From positions 206,865 to 270,864 of the forward strand of contig JAWZYV010013281.1 in NCBI GenBank assembly GCA_038373885.1: DNA of 64,000 bases. Reading direction: 5' to 3'. Position numbers and translations under genes: made by a program. The notes beneath the pieces were generated by a model. The model ran no database searches. It had not been told where the DNA came from and saw only the letters and a program-made list of their open reading frames with translations. How positions within the stretch are numbered: position 1 is the stretch's first letter; each line of letters starts with the position of its first letter. The stretch comes from Cheiracanthium punctorium (lineage: Eukaryota > Arthropoda > Arachnida > Araneae > Cheiracanthiidae). Below, piece after piece: positions 47,634-58,505 of this stretch.

Positions 47634-48204
47634 CTGAAATAGGTATATTATTTTGACACTAAAAACAAAACACATTTGAAGATATTAAACGCTTTAAAAG
47701 TAGTTTTTTTTTCTTATAACAATTTACCAGATTCACAATACTATTTTATGTAGGATAAAATTAGTTAGCAAGCGAAAATTTAATCTTAGTTAGAATTTAC
47801 TGAAATATAGATACCATGCATGCCTTATTTTCTATTAGGAGAAAGCCCTCAAACCCCAGTTTTTGTACACAAACTGCATAAAGTACTTCTACCGATAATG
47901 CTATTAATATTAATTACACTGGATTACCAACTTAAAATTTCGCAAAACACCAAAATACAGAAAAACATGCATTAACAAAACAAAACAAAAAAATCACACT
48001 TAAAAGTACAACACATCAAAAGTGCAACTATAAGAACCACATAATTATTTTCAATTAGAATTACGGTATCAACTTATATGTAACTAAAATAATAGAAAAT
48101 ATTACACTTACCCTGTACTTGTACACGCGAGAGGCGAAAATAATAAAAATATTTAAATAATTCGCAAATAATACAGCACACAAATCGCACAGCACAAAAA
48201 CAAC

Positions 48205-49489
48205 CACGTGCATATCCCTAGTACAGCTGATAAGAAATTGAGAGAGATAAGAAAGTGCCTTGACGCTCTACAGAGCCGGTACAATAAGAGTTGGCCAGTT
48301 TACCGATAAGATAAAACCAGGGAAGGTACTAGGGGAATACCGAATTGTGGGGACACGTGTTTCATTCTGCGTTCAAAAATGGGGACTTATGGATTAAGAT
48401 GTTTACTACTTAAAAACATGATTTAATTTTTACAAACGCATTGGAACTTTGTATAGGATATCTATTGAACACGTATTAAATACATTATGATTATTCTTCT
48501 GATCGACATTATATCCTAAATTAAAATATCAAAGTTAAGCTACAACGATTAATATATTTTACGTAGTTTAGGAAAATAATGAATCATTAAATTAATTTCC
48601 GTGAAACAATTAGCAAAGATCATTGTACTAAAACAAATTATTTTTGTTAAGTTTTGATAAATAACAGTAATAAATTATAGGCATTGCAGATGAATGAATA
48701 TTCACGTATAAAATAGGTATTAAAATTATTGTTTAAAACAATTTTTAGAATAATAAACTAAAATTTTTATTTAATAAAGTCATAAACTAAAATTATTAAT
48801 GAAAACTTGTTAATAAATTAAACATATCAAAATTTTTACACTCAGTTTTTTTATATACTTAAATTTTACATAGACATCCTTTTAATAAATGCATAAACTA
48901 AACTTATTGTTTAAAACAATTTTTTACAATAATAAACTAAAATTTTTATTTAATAAATTCATAAACTAAAACAATTTTTACAATAATAAACTAAAATTTT
49001 TTTAATAAAGTCATAAACTGAAATTATTAATGAAAACCTGTTAATAAACTAAACTGATTACTCTAAAAGATAGCTAATCACAACATATATCAGAAAAAAT
49101 ATAAGCAATTATAATACCTGAAAAATACCGGACAACACTCTTGTTGCATGCGGACAAAACATCGGTCAGCTCGGCTAAAGAATTCTTAGGTATCCGTTGC
49201 AGGAGAACTTACCTACGCCCAACCTACAAACTCTACAAATTTAACGGCAACTGATTTTCTCTTATCAGGTATCACAGATCAGATAAGAGATAAGGAAGTG
49301 ACATGCGCAGAAGACACGTGATAGTGACGTGTGCAAATCTGTGTTGATTGAATATCCGGTAGGTTTCTGGCAGGATGTACTATTTGCAATTAGGGGCAAC
49401 TCTTTGTAACAGGCTAAGACAAGTTAGATGATGCAATATCTACAGGGTTGAGAAAGTTTTAAGGTAGAGGGCGCTTGGGTAATCACGTG
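48205..49489. promoter_or_regulatory. GATA and CACGTG site cluster, left arm
   Basis: CACGTG occurs at 48205, 48354, 49315 and 49484. GATAAG (either strand) occurs at 48229, 48246, 48305, 49261, 49282 and 49289. All ten have counterparts in the right arm (55946-57202). The cluster lies between the ALKBH-like gene and the outward exon, where a divergent promoter would be expected. GATA factors and bHLH factors are the known binders of such motifs; use here is inferred. Confidence 0.45.
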
Positions 49490-49625
49490 ATTTTTTTTTT
49501 AAAGAACCAGTAAAGACATTTTAGTTAGATAAAATGGCCAGGTGTGTGTTGCGAGACTCCCTTTGCACTGTGTGCGCCTATACTTAAGACGTGTGTTTTA
49601 ATTGATTTTTCGCCGAGTTTAAAAA

Positions 49626-51146
49626 ATGTGTTTGCTTGAATACACTCCCGAGTTTTATACTCAAAGTGATGCTGATGTGTTGCTGCAAGAAATAATACAA
49701 TTGCCTTTAGATGTAAAGCCTCTGCAAAGTATTGAAAAGAAAATTTCCCCCGAGTTTTATACTGAAAGTGATGTTGATGTGCTACAGCAAGAATTGTTTC
49801 AGTTACCCCTGCAAAGTAGTGAAAAGAAAATTTCCTCGACCCGTAAAGTAATTACTTTTGCTGATGAAGGAATCAATTACAGTTTACCTGGAGCAACAGT
49901 CACTGTTTACTCTTGGATACCCATTTTGCAAAAAATACGTGAAGATCTACAGAAAGTGACAAATTATGAATTTAATATGGTACAAGTGAACTTTGGCTCT
50001 GAAGAACAACCTAAAATTGAAGACGGTAACTACGAAGATTTTAATCTAGACCTATCATCAGGTGTATGCATTCTAAGTTTTGGATCTAAACGAACTTTGG
50101 ATTTTAAACCAGCGAACTGTGAAACCACTACCATTAAATTAGAACATGGTTCAATGTGTAAGATATATCCCCCAACCAACAAACTTTTAACGCATGGTAT
50201 TCCTTCTGAACCTTATGTGACAGATCCGCACATTAACCTAACATTTGCCAAAATGTACATTTATGAGCCTTCCCCGAAAACGGCAAAGTTGGACAATTGG
50301 ACGGACGATCTTTACCATAGCTTATATGCTTCTGTAAATAGTACATGGCACTTGGAAAGACTTATCTACGTTTCACTTCACGATGAAAGAACTGACTTGA
50401 AGATCCATATTAGACAATTTATTCAGAATACCCAATTAGACTATATACCAACCGGTCAGGGAGTCGTGATGAACCCTTCCACATGGATCGAATTTATTGT
50501 AAAACTATTAGATTTTAATATAGGTCATAGCAATAGCTCTTTTATTTGTAATAATCAATTATCTGTATTTAATGACGATGGAAAATGTATCTTACAACAA
50601 ATTTACAAAACCGGAGATTCATTTACGTTAAATCCAATTTCCTTAACACTTTTAAATGATCAAGTATTAAAACTTTGTAAAATGAGAAATGAAATATTGG
50701 AGTGTATTCTAAAAACGCTATATACGACGACCCTGCCTCATTTAATTTTAAAATTAAAGCCGCAAAAATGTAACCGTGAACCCCATTGTAATTATGATGG
50801 GGCGAAACAACAATTAATGGATATGGTACATCAGGAAATTTTTAAAAACATAGGCCGGGTTCAGGATCATTCTTCGCAAAGGATACATGCCTGTTCGAAT
50901 AGAACACATGTTGATGAGCGAGAGGGTCTCATAAGTAGTAAAGCATGGTTTACGGTTGACATGCCATATATTGCAAGAGAGATATGCAAGAACAAATGTA
51001 CTTGTCATTATGACGGAGAATTTTTTTCAAACATTTTCATTGAAGACTATATGAAGTATCTTCAAAATGAGCTATTTAATACATTTTTTCAACCGTTTTC
51101 ATATTTTGCTAATTCCAAGGATGACAAAACATGTGTAATTATGTGA
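49626..51146 (+). CDS. ALKBH2/3-like pseudo-dioxygenase with CaaX end (left copy)
   Basis: A 506-aa protein. Residues 5-212 follow the AlkB family layout of DNA-repair 2OG/Fe(II) dioxygenases, closest by eye to ALKBH2/3: EYTPEFYTQSDADVL (N-terminal helix region, repeated at 42-57), then TFADEGINYS, SWIPILQKIRE, YEFNMVQVNFG, SFGSKRTLDF, LEHGSMCKI, PPTNKLLTHGIP and INLTF. The metal-binding HxD is lost (G134 and Y136 at those positions by my alignment), the distal His is kept (H190), and both 2OG-binding Arg positions read H202 and A208. It is therefore probably catalytically dead. Residues 213-506 are unrecognised and include a Cys cluster (C454, C458, C460, H461). The last four residues are CVIM, a farnesylation motif. 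The start ATG is in the same context as the right copy but lacks nine codons just after it. Confidence 0.8.
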   Translation: MCLLEYTPEFYTQSDADVLLQEIIQLPLDVKPLQSIEKKISPEFYTESDVDVLQQELFQLPLQSSEKKISSTRKVITFADEGINYSLPGATVTVYSWIPILQKIREDLQKVTNYEFNMVQVNFGSEEQPKIEDGNYEDFNLDLSSGVCILSFGSKRTLDFKPANCETTTIKLEHGSMCKIYPPTNKLLTHGIPSEPYVTDPHINLTFAKMYIYEPSPKTAKLDNWTDDLYHSLYASVNSTWHLERLIYVSLHDERTDLKIHIRQFIQNTQLDYIPTGQGVVMNPSTWIEFIVKLLDFNIGHSNSSFICNNQLSVFNDDGKCILQQIYKTGDSFTLNPISLTLLNDQVLKLCKMRNEILECILKTLYTTTLPHLILKLKPQKCNREPHCNYDGAKQQLMDMVHQEIFKNIGRVQDHSSQRIHACSNRTHVDEREGLISSKAWFTVDMPYIAREICKNKCTCHYDGEFFSNIFIEDYMKYLQNELFNTFFQPFSYFANSKDDKTCVIM

Positions 51147-51343
51147 TGTTATTGGTGTATAACTAGTATTGCAATTGTAAAAAATATATTAAAACCATTG
51201 TGATTATGTAGAAAAGGTACGCTTGCTTCTACAACAGTAAGATTTTACTCACTTGTGCATGCTTAGTTATAGAATACTCATTGAAAAGTTATTATTTTCT
51301 TAATTGTGTAAATAGTTTGTGTAATTTAAAATATATTTTTGTA

Positions 51344-51349
51344 AATAAA
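51344..51349 (+). terminator. Polyadenylation signal, left ALKBH-like gene
   Basis: AATAAA about 200 bases after the stop; the mirror copy is at 54060-54065 on the other strand. Confidence 0.55.
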
Positions 51350-51359
51350 TAAGTTTATA

Positions 51360-54050
51360 TATGCAAAAATTCTGTGTTTTCTTTGTGTGTGTTGATTACT
51401 TGCAAAATAAAAATCTATAAAATTTTACTGCAGCAAAAAGTGGTAAAGGTAGACATGTTTTAAGATTCTAGTGTTATACTTATCTTTTTTATACACTACA
51501 AGGTACAAAGTTACAAATTTAGCAAAATTTATTGAAGCATGTATTACGGATCAGGAATCTAACTACAAATAAAATGTTCTGATTAAAATCATAAACTTAA
51601 GTGTGATAGGTAAAACTGCGTTTCCTGAGAATTCACAACATTACTATTTTTTTTATAAAAAGAACTTAGCTAAAAAAGTTTGTCTGCATAATTTTATAAC
51701 TTAATCGATTTTACAGGTTTTTCAAAAAAAGTTCAGTGAGATAAAGAAACTTAGTATTTTTAAATAAAGATTTTTTGAGGTGTTCTTTAATGTAAAGATC
51801 TTACCACATTTTACTTGAAGTAACAGAATATTTTAAATCAGACACTATGTTTTTAAAACATTAGAGTATTAACTTAGCATATTTTTGTAATTTTTATTAA
51901 GTAATGGGCTTGAATAGTTTTATAATAAATATCAACTAAGTGCACATGTTACACATTTTACTGATTAAGATGGTTATGCTTACAAATTTTAAATAAATAT
52001 GCTCTTACTTTTATACATGTTACTTGTTCAAACTAAGTATACTTTTGATTTGTATACGTTTATGAGTTCTCATAAGTTATGAAATTATTTCTCGAAAGGA
52101 ACTTAGCTATGAGAACTTTGTAAATTTTGTAGAAGTAGTATGCTTAACATGTTTTTGATGAAATGCGGTATAGAAATAATCAGTTATTTTCGCATAGATG
52201 TATAAACTTATCTTTATGTAAACCATAACTAATTAAAAGTAATATAATTTATGTCTATACAAAGTGAGGGACTTAGACTATTTTTCAGAATTATCAAGTA
52301 AAGGATTTTACAAAATACTTAGTAAACTGCATTAATAGATTGTAAGTTGTATTTTTTTTTCTTTTAGAAGTTTTGCACATTGGTATATTTTATGTTCTGA
52401 TAAGTCGTTGAATATGTTCTTGAAATAAACTAACATATCTGTACTTTGAAAATTTTATTGAAGTGTTGAACTTTGGTATTTTTAGAATGTTACGAACTTG
52501 ATACATTTTTTCTGAAGTGCTAGATATGTGAAATTGGCTTTTTAGAAACATTGAATTATTCAACTTAGTACATTTCAGTTACTCTTTCAAGATAACGGAC
52601 TTAGAATTTTTTACAAATAGCAAGCTCGTAACTTGCTAAACGTGCTTCTTGCAAATATTTTTAAATACCGTTCTTAAAAATTATCAAAGTTGTAACTACT
52701 AAAAAGAAATAAACAAATTAAAATATAATAAATTAAGTATTTAAAAATATTTGCAAGAAGCACGTTTAGCAAGTTACTAGCTTGCTATTTGTAAAAAATT
52801 CTAAGTCCGTTATCTTGAAAGAGTAACTGAAATGTACTAAGTTGAATAATTCAATGTTTCTAAAAAGCCAATTTCACATATCTAGCACTTCAGAAAAAAT
52901 GTATCAAGTTCGTAACATTCTAAAAATACCAAAGTTCAACACTTCAATAAAATTTTCAAAGTACAGATATGTTAGTTTATTTCAAGAACATATTCAACGA
53001 CTTATCAGAACATAAAATATACCAATATGCAAAACTTCTAAAAGAAAAAAAAATACAACTTACAATCTATTAATGCAGTTTACTAAGTATTTTGTAAAAT
53101 CCTTTACTTGATAATTCTGAAAAATAGTCTAAGTCCCTCACTTTGTATAGACATAAATTATATTACTTTTAATTAGTTATGGTTTACATAAAGATAAGTT
53201 TATACATCTATGCGAAAATAACATTATTTCTATACCGCATTTCATCAAAAACATGTTAAGCATACTACTTCTACAAAATTTACAAAGTTCTAATACCTAA
53301 GTTCCTTTCGAGAAATAATTTCATAACTTATGAGAACTCATAAACGTATACAAATCAAAAGTATACTTAGTTTGAACAAGTAACATGTATAAAAGTAAGA
53401 TCATATTTATTTAAAATTTGTAAGCATAACCATCTTAATCAGTAAAATGTGTAACATGTGCACTTAGTTGATATTTCTTATAAAAATATTCAAGCCCATT
53501 ACTTAATAAAAATTACAAAAATATGCTAAGTTAATACTCTAATGTTTTAAAAACATAGTGTCTGATTTAAAATATTCTGTTACTTCAAGTAAAATGTGGT
53601 AAGATCTTTACATTAAAGAACACCTCAAAAAATCTTTATTTAAAAATACTAAGTTTCTTTATCTCACTTAACTTTTTTTGAAAAACCTGTAAAATCGAAT
53701 AAGTTATAAAATTATGCAGACAAACTTTTTTAGCTAAGTTCATTTTATAAAAAATTAGTAATGTTGTGAATTCTCAGGAAACGCAGTTTTACCTATCACA
53801 CTTAAGTTTATGATTTTAATCAGAACATTTTATTTCTATGTAGTAGATTAATGTTTCCATAGTACATGCTTCAATAAATTTTGTTAAATTTGTAACTTTT
53901 TACCTTGTAGTGTATAAAAAAGATAAGTATAACACACTAGAATCTTAAAACATGTCTACCTTTACCACTTTTTGCTGCAGTAAAATTTTATAGATTTTTA
54001 TTTTGCAAGTAATCAACACACATAAAGAAAACACAGAAAAGTTTTCGTAT
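51360..54050. other. AT-rich inner arms, no gene
   Basis: The 3' flanks of both genes and the palindrome centre. No ORF or known repeat was recognised. Sequence symmetry continues to the spacer. Confidence 0.7.
52669..52736. other. Central spacer of the palindrome
   Basis: 68 bp of A/T-rich unique sequence between the last paired bases (left ...TTTTTAAATAC and right GTATTTAAAAA...). It could be the loop of a fold-back intermediate. Confidence 0.85.
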
Positions 54051-54059
54051 TTAGACTTA

Positions 54060-54065
54060 TTTATT
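54060..54065 (-). terminator. Polyadenylation signal, right ALKBH-like gene
   Basis: AATAAA on the minus strand about 200 bases downstream of the stop codon. Confidence 0.55.
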
Positions 54066-54263
54066 TACAAAAATATATTTTAAATTACACAAACTATTTA
54101 CACAATTAAGAAAATAATAACTTTTCAATGAGTATTCTATAACTAAGCATGCACAAGTGAGTAAAATCTTACTGTTGTAGAAGCAAGCATGCCTTTTCTA
54201 TATAATCACAATGGTTTTAATATATTTTTTTACAATTGCAATACTAGTTATACACCAACAACA

Positions 54264-55811
54264 TCACATAATTACACATGTTTTGTCATCCTTGGAATTA
54301 GCAAAATATGAAAACGGTTGAAAAAATGTATTAAATAGCTCATTTTGAAGATACTTCATATAGTCTTCAATGAAAATGTTTGAAAAAAATTCTCCGTCAT
54401 AATGACAAGTACATTTGTTCTTGCATATCTCTCTTGCAATATATGGCATGTCAACCGTAAACCATGCTTTACTACTTATAAGACCCTCTCGCTCATCAAC
54501 ATGTGTTCTATTCGAACAGGCATGTATCCTTTGCGAAGAATGATCCTTAACCCGGCCTATGTTTTTAAAAATTTCCTGATGTACTATATCCATTAATTGT
54601 TGTTTCGCCTCATCATAATTACAATGGGGTTCACGGTTACATTTTTGCGGCTTTAATTTTAAAATTAAATGAGGCAGGGTCGTCGTATATAGCGTTTTTA
54701 GAATACACTCCAATATTTCATTTCTCATTTTACAAAGTTTTAATACTTGATCATTTAAAAGTGTTAAGGAAATTGGATTTAACGTAAATGAATCTCCGGT
54801 TTTGTAAATTTGTTGTAAGATACATTTTCCATCGTCATTAAATACAGATAATTGATTATTACAAATAAAAGAGCTATTGCTATGACCTATATTAAAATCT
54901 AATAGTTTTACAATAAATTCGATCCATGTGGAAGGGTTCATCACGACTCCCTGACCGGTTGGTATATAGTCTAATTGGGTATTCTGAATAAATTGTCTAA
55001 TATGGATCTTCAAGTCAGTTCTTTCATCGTGAAGTGAAACGTAGATAAGTCTTTCCAAGTGCCATGTACTATTTACAGAAGCATATAAGCTATGGTAAAG
55101 ATCGTCCGTCCAATTGTCCAACTTTGCCCTTTTCGGGGAAGGCTCATAAATGTACATTTTGGCAAATGTTAGGTTAATGTGCGGGTCTGTCACATAAGGT
55201 TCAGAAGGAATACCATGCGTTAAAAGTTTGTTGGTTGGGGGATATATCTTACACATTGAACCATGTTCTAATTTAATGGTAGTGGTTTCACAGTTCGCTG
55301 GTTTAAAATCCAAAGTTCGTTTAGATCCAAAACTTAGAATGCATACACCTGATGATAGGTCTAGATTAAAATCTTCGTAGTTACCGTCTTCAATTTTAGG
55401 TTGTTCTTCAGAGCCAAAGTTCACTTGTACCATATTAAATTCATAATTTGTCACTTTCTGTAGATCTTCACGTATTTTTTGCAAAATGGGTATCCAAGAG
55501 TAAACAGTGACTGTTGCTCCAGGTAAACTGTAATTGATTCCTTCATCAGCAAAAGTAATTACTTTACGGGTCGAGGAAATTTTCTTTTCACTACTTTGCA
55601 GGGGTAACTGAAACAATTCTTGCTGTAGCACATCAACATCACTTTCAGTATAAAACTCGGGGGAAATTTTCTTTTCAATACTTTGCAGAGGCTTTACATC
55701 TAAAGGCAATTGTATTATTTCTTGCAGCAACACATCCGCATCACTTTGAGTATAAAACTCGGGAGTGTATTCAATGTTAAAGTTATTTTCGATCGATTCA
55801 AGCAAAGACAT
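54264..55811 (-). CDS. ALKBH2/3-like pseudo-dioxygenase with CaaX end (right copy)
   Basis: A 515-aa mirror copy of the left-arm protein. The ATG at 55811 (AAAAATGTCTTTG) is preferred over upstream in-frame TTG at 55835. It starts MSLLESIENNFNIEYTPEF; the nine residues SIENNFNIE are absent from the left copy. Elsewhere only four residues differ: R for T, E for G, I for M and K for Q at left-copy positions 219, 392, 400 and 413. The HxD and Arg losses, the retained distal His, the N-terminal duplication and the CVIM terminus are identical. Both reading frames have stayed open over 1.5 kb, so the copies are either young or maintained. It converges with the left copy, the two stops being ~3.1 kb apart. 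Confidence 0.8.
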   Translation of the reverse strand: MSLLESIENNFNIEYTPEFYTQSDADVLLQEIIQLPLDVKPLQSIEKKISPEFYTESDVDVLQQELFQLPLQSSEKKISSTRKVITFADEGINYSLPGATVTVYSWIPILQKIREDLQKVTNYEFNMVQVNFGSEEQPKIEDGNYEDFNLDLSSGVCILSFGSKRTLDFKPANCETTTIKLEHGSMCKIYPPTNKLLTHGIPSEPYVTDPHINLTFAKMYIYEPSPKRAKLDNWTDDLYHSLYASVNSTWHLERLIYVSLHDERTDLKIHIRQFIQNTQLDYIPTGQGVVMNPSTWIEFIVKLLDFNIGHSNSSFICNNQLSVFNDDGKCILQQIYKTGDSFTLNPISLTLLNDQVLKLCKMRNEILECILKTLYTTTLPHLILKLKPQKCNREPHCNYDEAKQQLMDIVHQEIFKNIGRVKDHSSQRIHACSNRTHVDEREGLISSKAWFTVDMPYIAREICKNKCTCHYDGEFFSNIFIEDYMKYLQNELFNTFFQPFSYFANSKDDKTCVIM

Positions 55812-55945
55812 TTTTGAAACTCGGCGAAAAATCAATTAAAACACACGTCTTAAGTATAGGCGCACACAGTGCAAAGGGAGTCTCGCAACACACACCTGGC
55901 CACTTTATCTAACTAAAATGTCTTTACTGGTTCTTTAAAAAAAAT

Positions 55946-57202
55946 CACGTGATTACCCAAGCGCCCTCTACCTTAAAACTTCTCAACCCTGTAGATATTG
56001 CATCATCTAACTTGTCTTAGCCTGTTACAGAGAGTTGCCACTCAATGTACATCCTGCCAACGAACCTAGCGGATATTAAATCAACACAGATTTGCACACG
56101 TCACTATCACGTGTCTTCTGCGCATGTCACTTCCTTATCTCTTATCTGATCTGTGATACCTGATAAGAGAAAACTCAGTTGCCGTTAAATTTGTAGAGTT
56201 TGTAGGTTGGGCGTAGGTAAGTTCTCCTGCAACGGATACCTAAGAATTCTTTAGCCGAGCAGACAGATGTTTTGTCCGCATGCAACAAGAGTGTTGTCCG
56301 GTATTTTTCAGGTATTATAATTGCTTATATTTTTTCTGATATATGTTGTGATTAGCTATCTTTTAGAGTAATCAGTTTAGTTTATTAACAGGTTTTCATT
56401 AATAATTTCAGTTTATGACTTTATTAAATAAAATTTTAGTTTATTATTGTAAAAATTGTTTTAGTTTATGAATTTATAATAAAATTTGTTATATGTAAAA
56501 ATTGTTTAAACATAAGTTTAGTTAGTAAAAGGATGTCTATGTAAAATTAAGTCTATAAAAAAACTGAGTGTAAAAATTTTGATATGTTTAATTTATTAAC
56601 AAGTTTTCATTAATAATTTTAGTTTATGACTTTATTAAATAAAAATTTTAGTTTATTATTCTAAAAATTGTTTTAAACAATAATTTTAATACCTATTTTA
56701 TACGTGAATACTCATTCATCTGCAATGCCTATAATTTATTACTGTTATTTATCAAAACTTAACAAAAATAATTTGCTTTAGTACAATGATCTTTGCTAAT
56801 TGTTTCACAGAAATTAATTTAATGATTCATTATTTTCCTAAACTACGTAAAATATATTAATCGTTGTAGCTTAACTTTGATATTTTAATTTAGGATATAA
56901 TGTCGATCAGAAGAATAATCATAATGTATTTAATACGTGTTCAATAGATATCCTTTACAAAGTTCCAATGCGTTTGTAAAAATTAGATCATGTTTTTAAG
57001 TAGTAAACATCTTAATCCATAAGTCCCCATTTTTGAACGTAGAATGAAACACGTGTCCCCACAATTCGGTATTCCCCTAGCACCCTCCCTGGTTTTATCT
57101 TATCGGCAAACTGGCCAACTCTTATTGTACCGGCTCTGTAGAGCCTCAAGGCACTTTCTTATCTCTAAATTTCTTATCAGCTGTACTAGGGATATGCACG
57201 TG
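55946..57202. promoter_or_regulatory. GATA and CACGTG site cluster, right arm
   Basis: CACGTG at 55946, 56108, 57050 and 57197; six GATAAG/CTTATC sites near 56140-56170 and 57100-57180. Mirror image of the left-arm cluster. Confidence 0.45.
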
Positions 57203-57755
57203 GATGTTTACTTCATTCTGTGGTATATTTGTGAATTATTAAGTATTTTTATTATTTTCGCCTCTCGCGTGTACAAGTACAGGGTAAGTGTAATATTTTC
57301 TATTATTTTAGTTACATATAAGTTGATACCGTAATTCTAATTGAAAATAATTATGTGGTTCTTATAGTTGCACTTTTGATGTGTTGTACTTTTAAGTGTG
57401 ATTTTTTTTTTGTTAATGCATGTTTTTCTGTATTTTGGTGTTTTGCAAAATTTTAAGTGGGTAATCCAGTGTAATTAATAGCAATAGGCATTATCGGTAG
57501 AAGTACTTTATGCAGTTTGTATACAAAAACTGGGGTTTGAGGGCTTTCTCCTAATAGAAAATAAGGCATGCATGGTATCTATATTTCAGTAAATTCTAAT
57601 TAAGATTAAATTTTCGCTTGCTAACTAATTTTATCCTACATAAAATAGTATTGTGAATCTGGTAAATTGTTATAAGAAAAAAAATTACTTTTAAAGCGTT
57701 TAATATCTTCAAATGTGTTTTGTTTTTAGTGTCAAAATATTATGCCTATTTTCAG

Positions 57756-57909
57756 CATATGAGGATAAAAATTAATGAAAATGTGCTAGTTGGACCGGGA
57801 ATTAGGGATAATGTATTTTAAATCATTACTCTATTTTCCGGTCTTGCTAGCCGTATAGATGTTGGTACTTTGTCCAGAGACTAGAAGATTTAGCACGATG
57901 TCCCTTCAC
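57756..57909 (+). ncRNA. Candidate outward-transcribed exon (right arm)
   Basis: CTATTTTCAG before and GTAAGT after a 154 bp segment. An upstream donor (CAGG|GTAAGTG) is at 57284. Exon interior differs from the left arm over ~50 bp while both splice sites match. Function unknown. Confidence 0.3.
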
Positions 57910-58411
57910 GTAAGTAAAAACCTTGTATTTTTTAGTTTAAGTAATGATTTGCGATTTAAACTATCTAAGTATTGAAAGATATTTATGTACATGCAGTATA
58001 AAACTGTGCTAAAACGGATCTTCAATTTTTATTTCCAATAGTTCAACTTTCTAACAATAGTACTATCTAGTCTAAAAGTTTGTGCTAGTTATGCTCACCT
58101 TTCTATAAAATATGCTAAGTGCATCCATAAAAGACCTCTAAAAAGGTTGATTCATGTATAAAATTATGCTTTCATAGTCAAACTGAAATGAGTGTCGCAC
58201 ATAAACAATCTAACTCGTATCGTATTGAAATTCTATAAATCAAGTTACTCTACTTGTGATATACAGTAAGAATATTTTGTAGGATTACTAAAAATGTAAT
58301 TTTTTCTCTAATTGATCTATAGAAAATATAAACTAGTATAATCGCTGCCTAAGATTTATCAAAAATGTGTGGGTAAGAAAAAATGTTTAGATAAATACTT
58401 TGTTTGTTTGT

Positions 58412-58505
58412 GTTTTAAGGCAAACCTGCACGCGGGGGTATCTGCTTAGGATGAGGGGTGCCTTGGTAGGAGGACTTTCTAAGGGGATCTAACGCGTATT
58501 CATGC
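58412..58505 (-). repeat. SINE body fragment inside right arm (family B)
   Basis: Mirror copy of 46889-46985. Confidence 0.65.

Larger units (their letters stand above)
45552..52668 (+). repeat. Left arm of the palindrome
   Basis: In order from the outside: terminal repeat with an ATGGC motif; CAAGTCCCCTTAT-type short repeats (45710-45785); an AT-rich tandem block (46250-46640); SINE body (46889-46985); candidate outward exons (minus strand); GATA/CACGTG region (48200-49490); ALKBH-like gene; and a 1.5 kb AT-rich inner segment. Confidence 0.95.

Noticed and set aside
50814..51008. 64-aa minus-strand frames inside the ALKBH-like genes (also 54402-54596 plus)
   Set aside because: They are antisense shadows of the long frames and mirror one another because the arms do.
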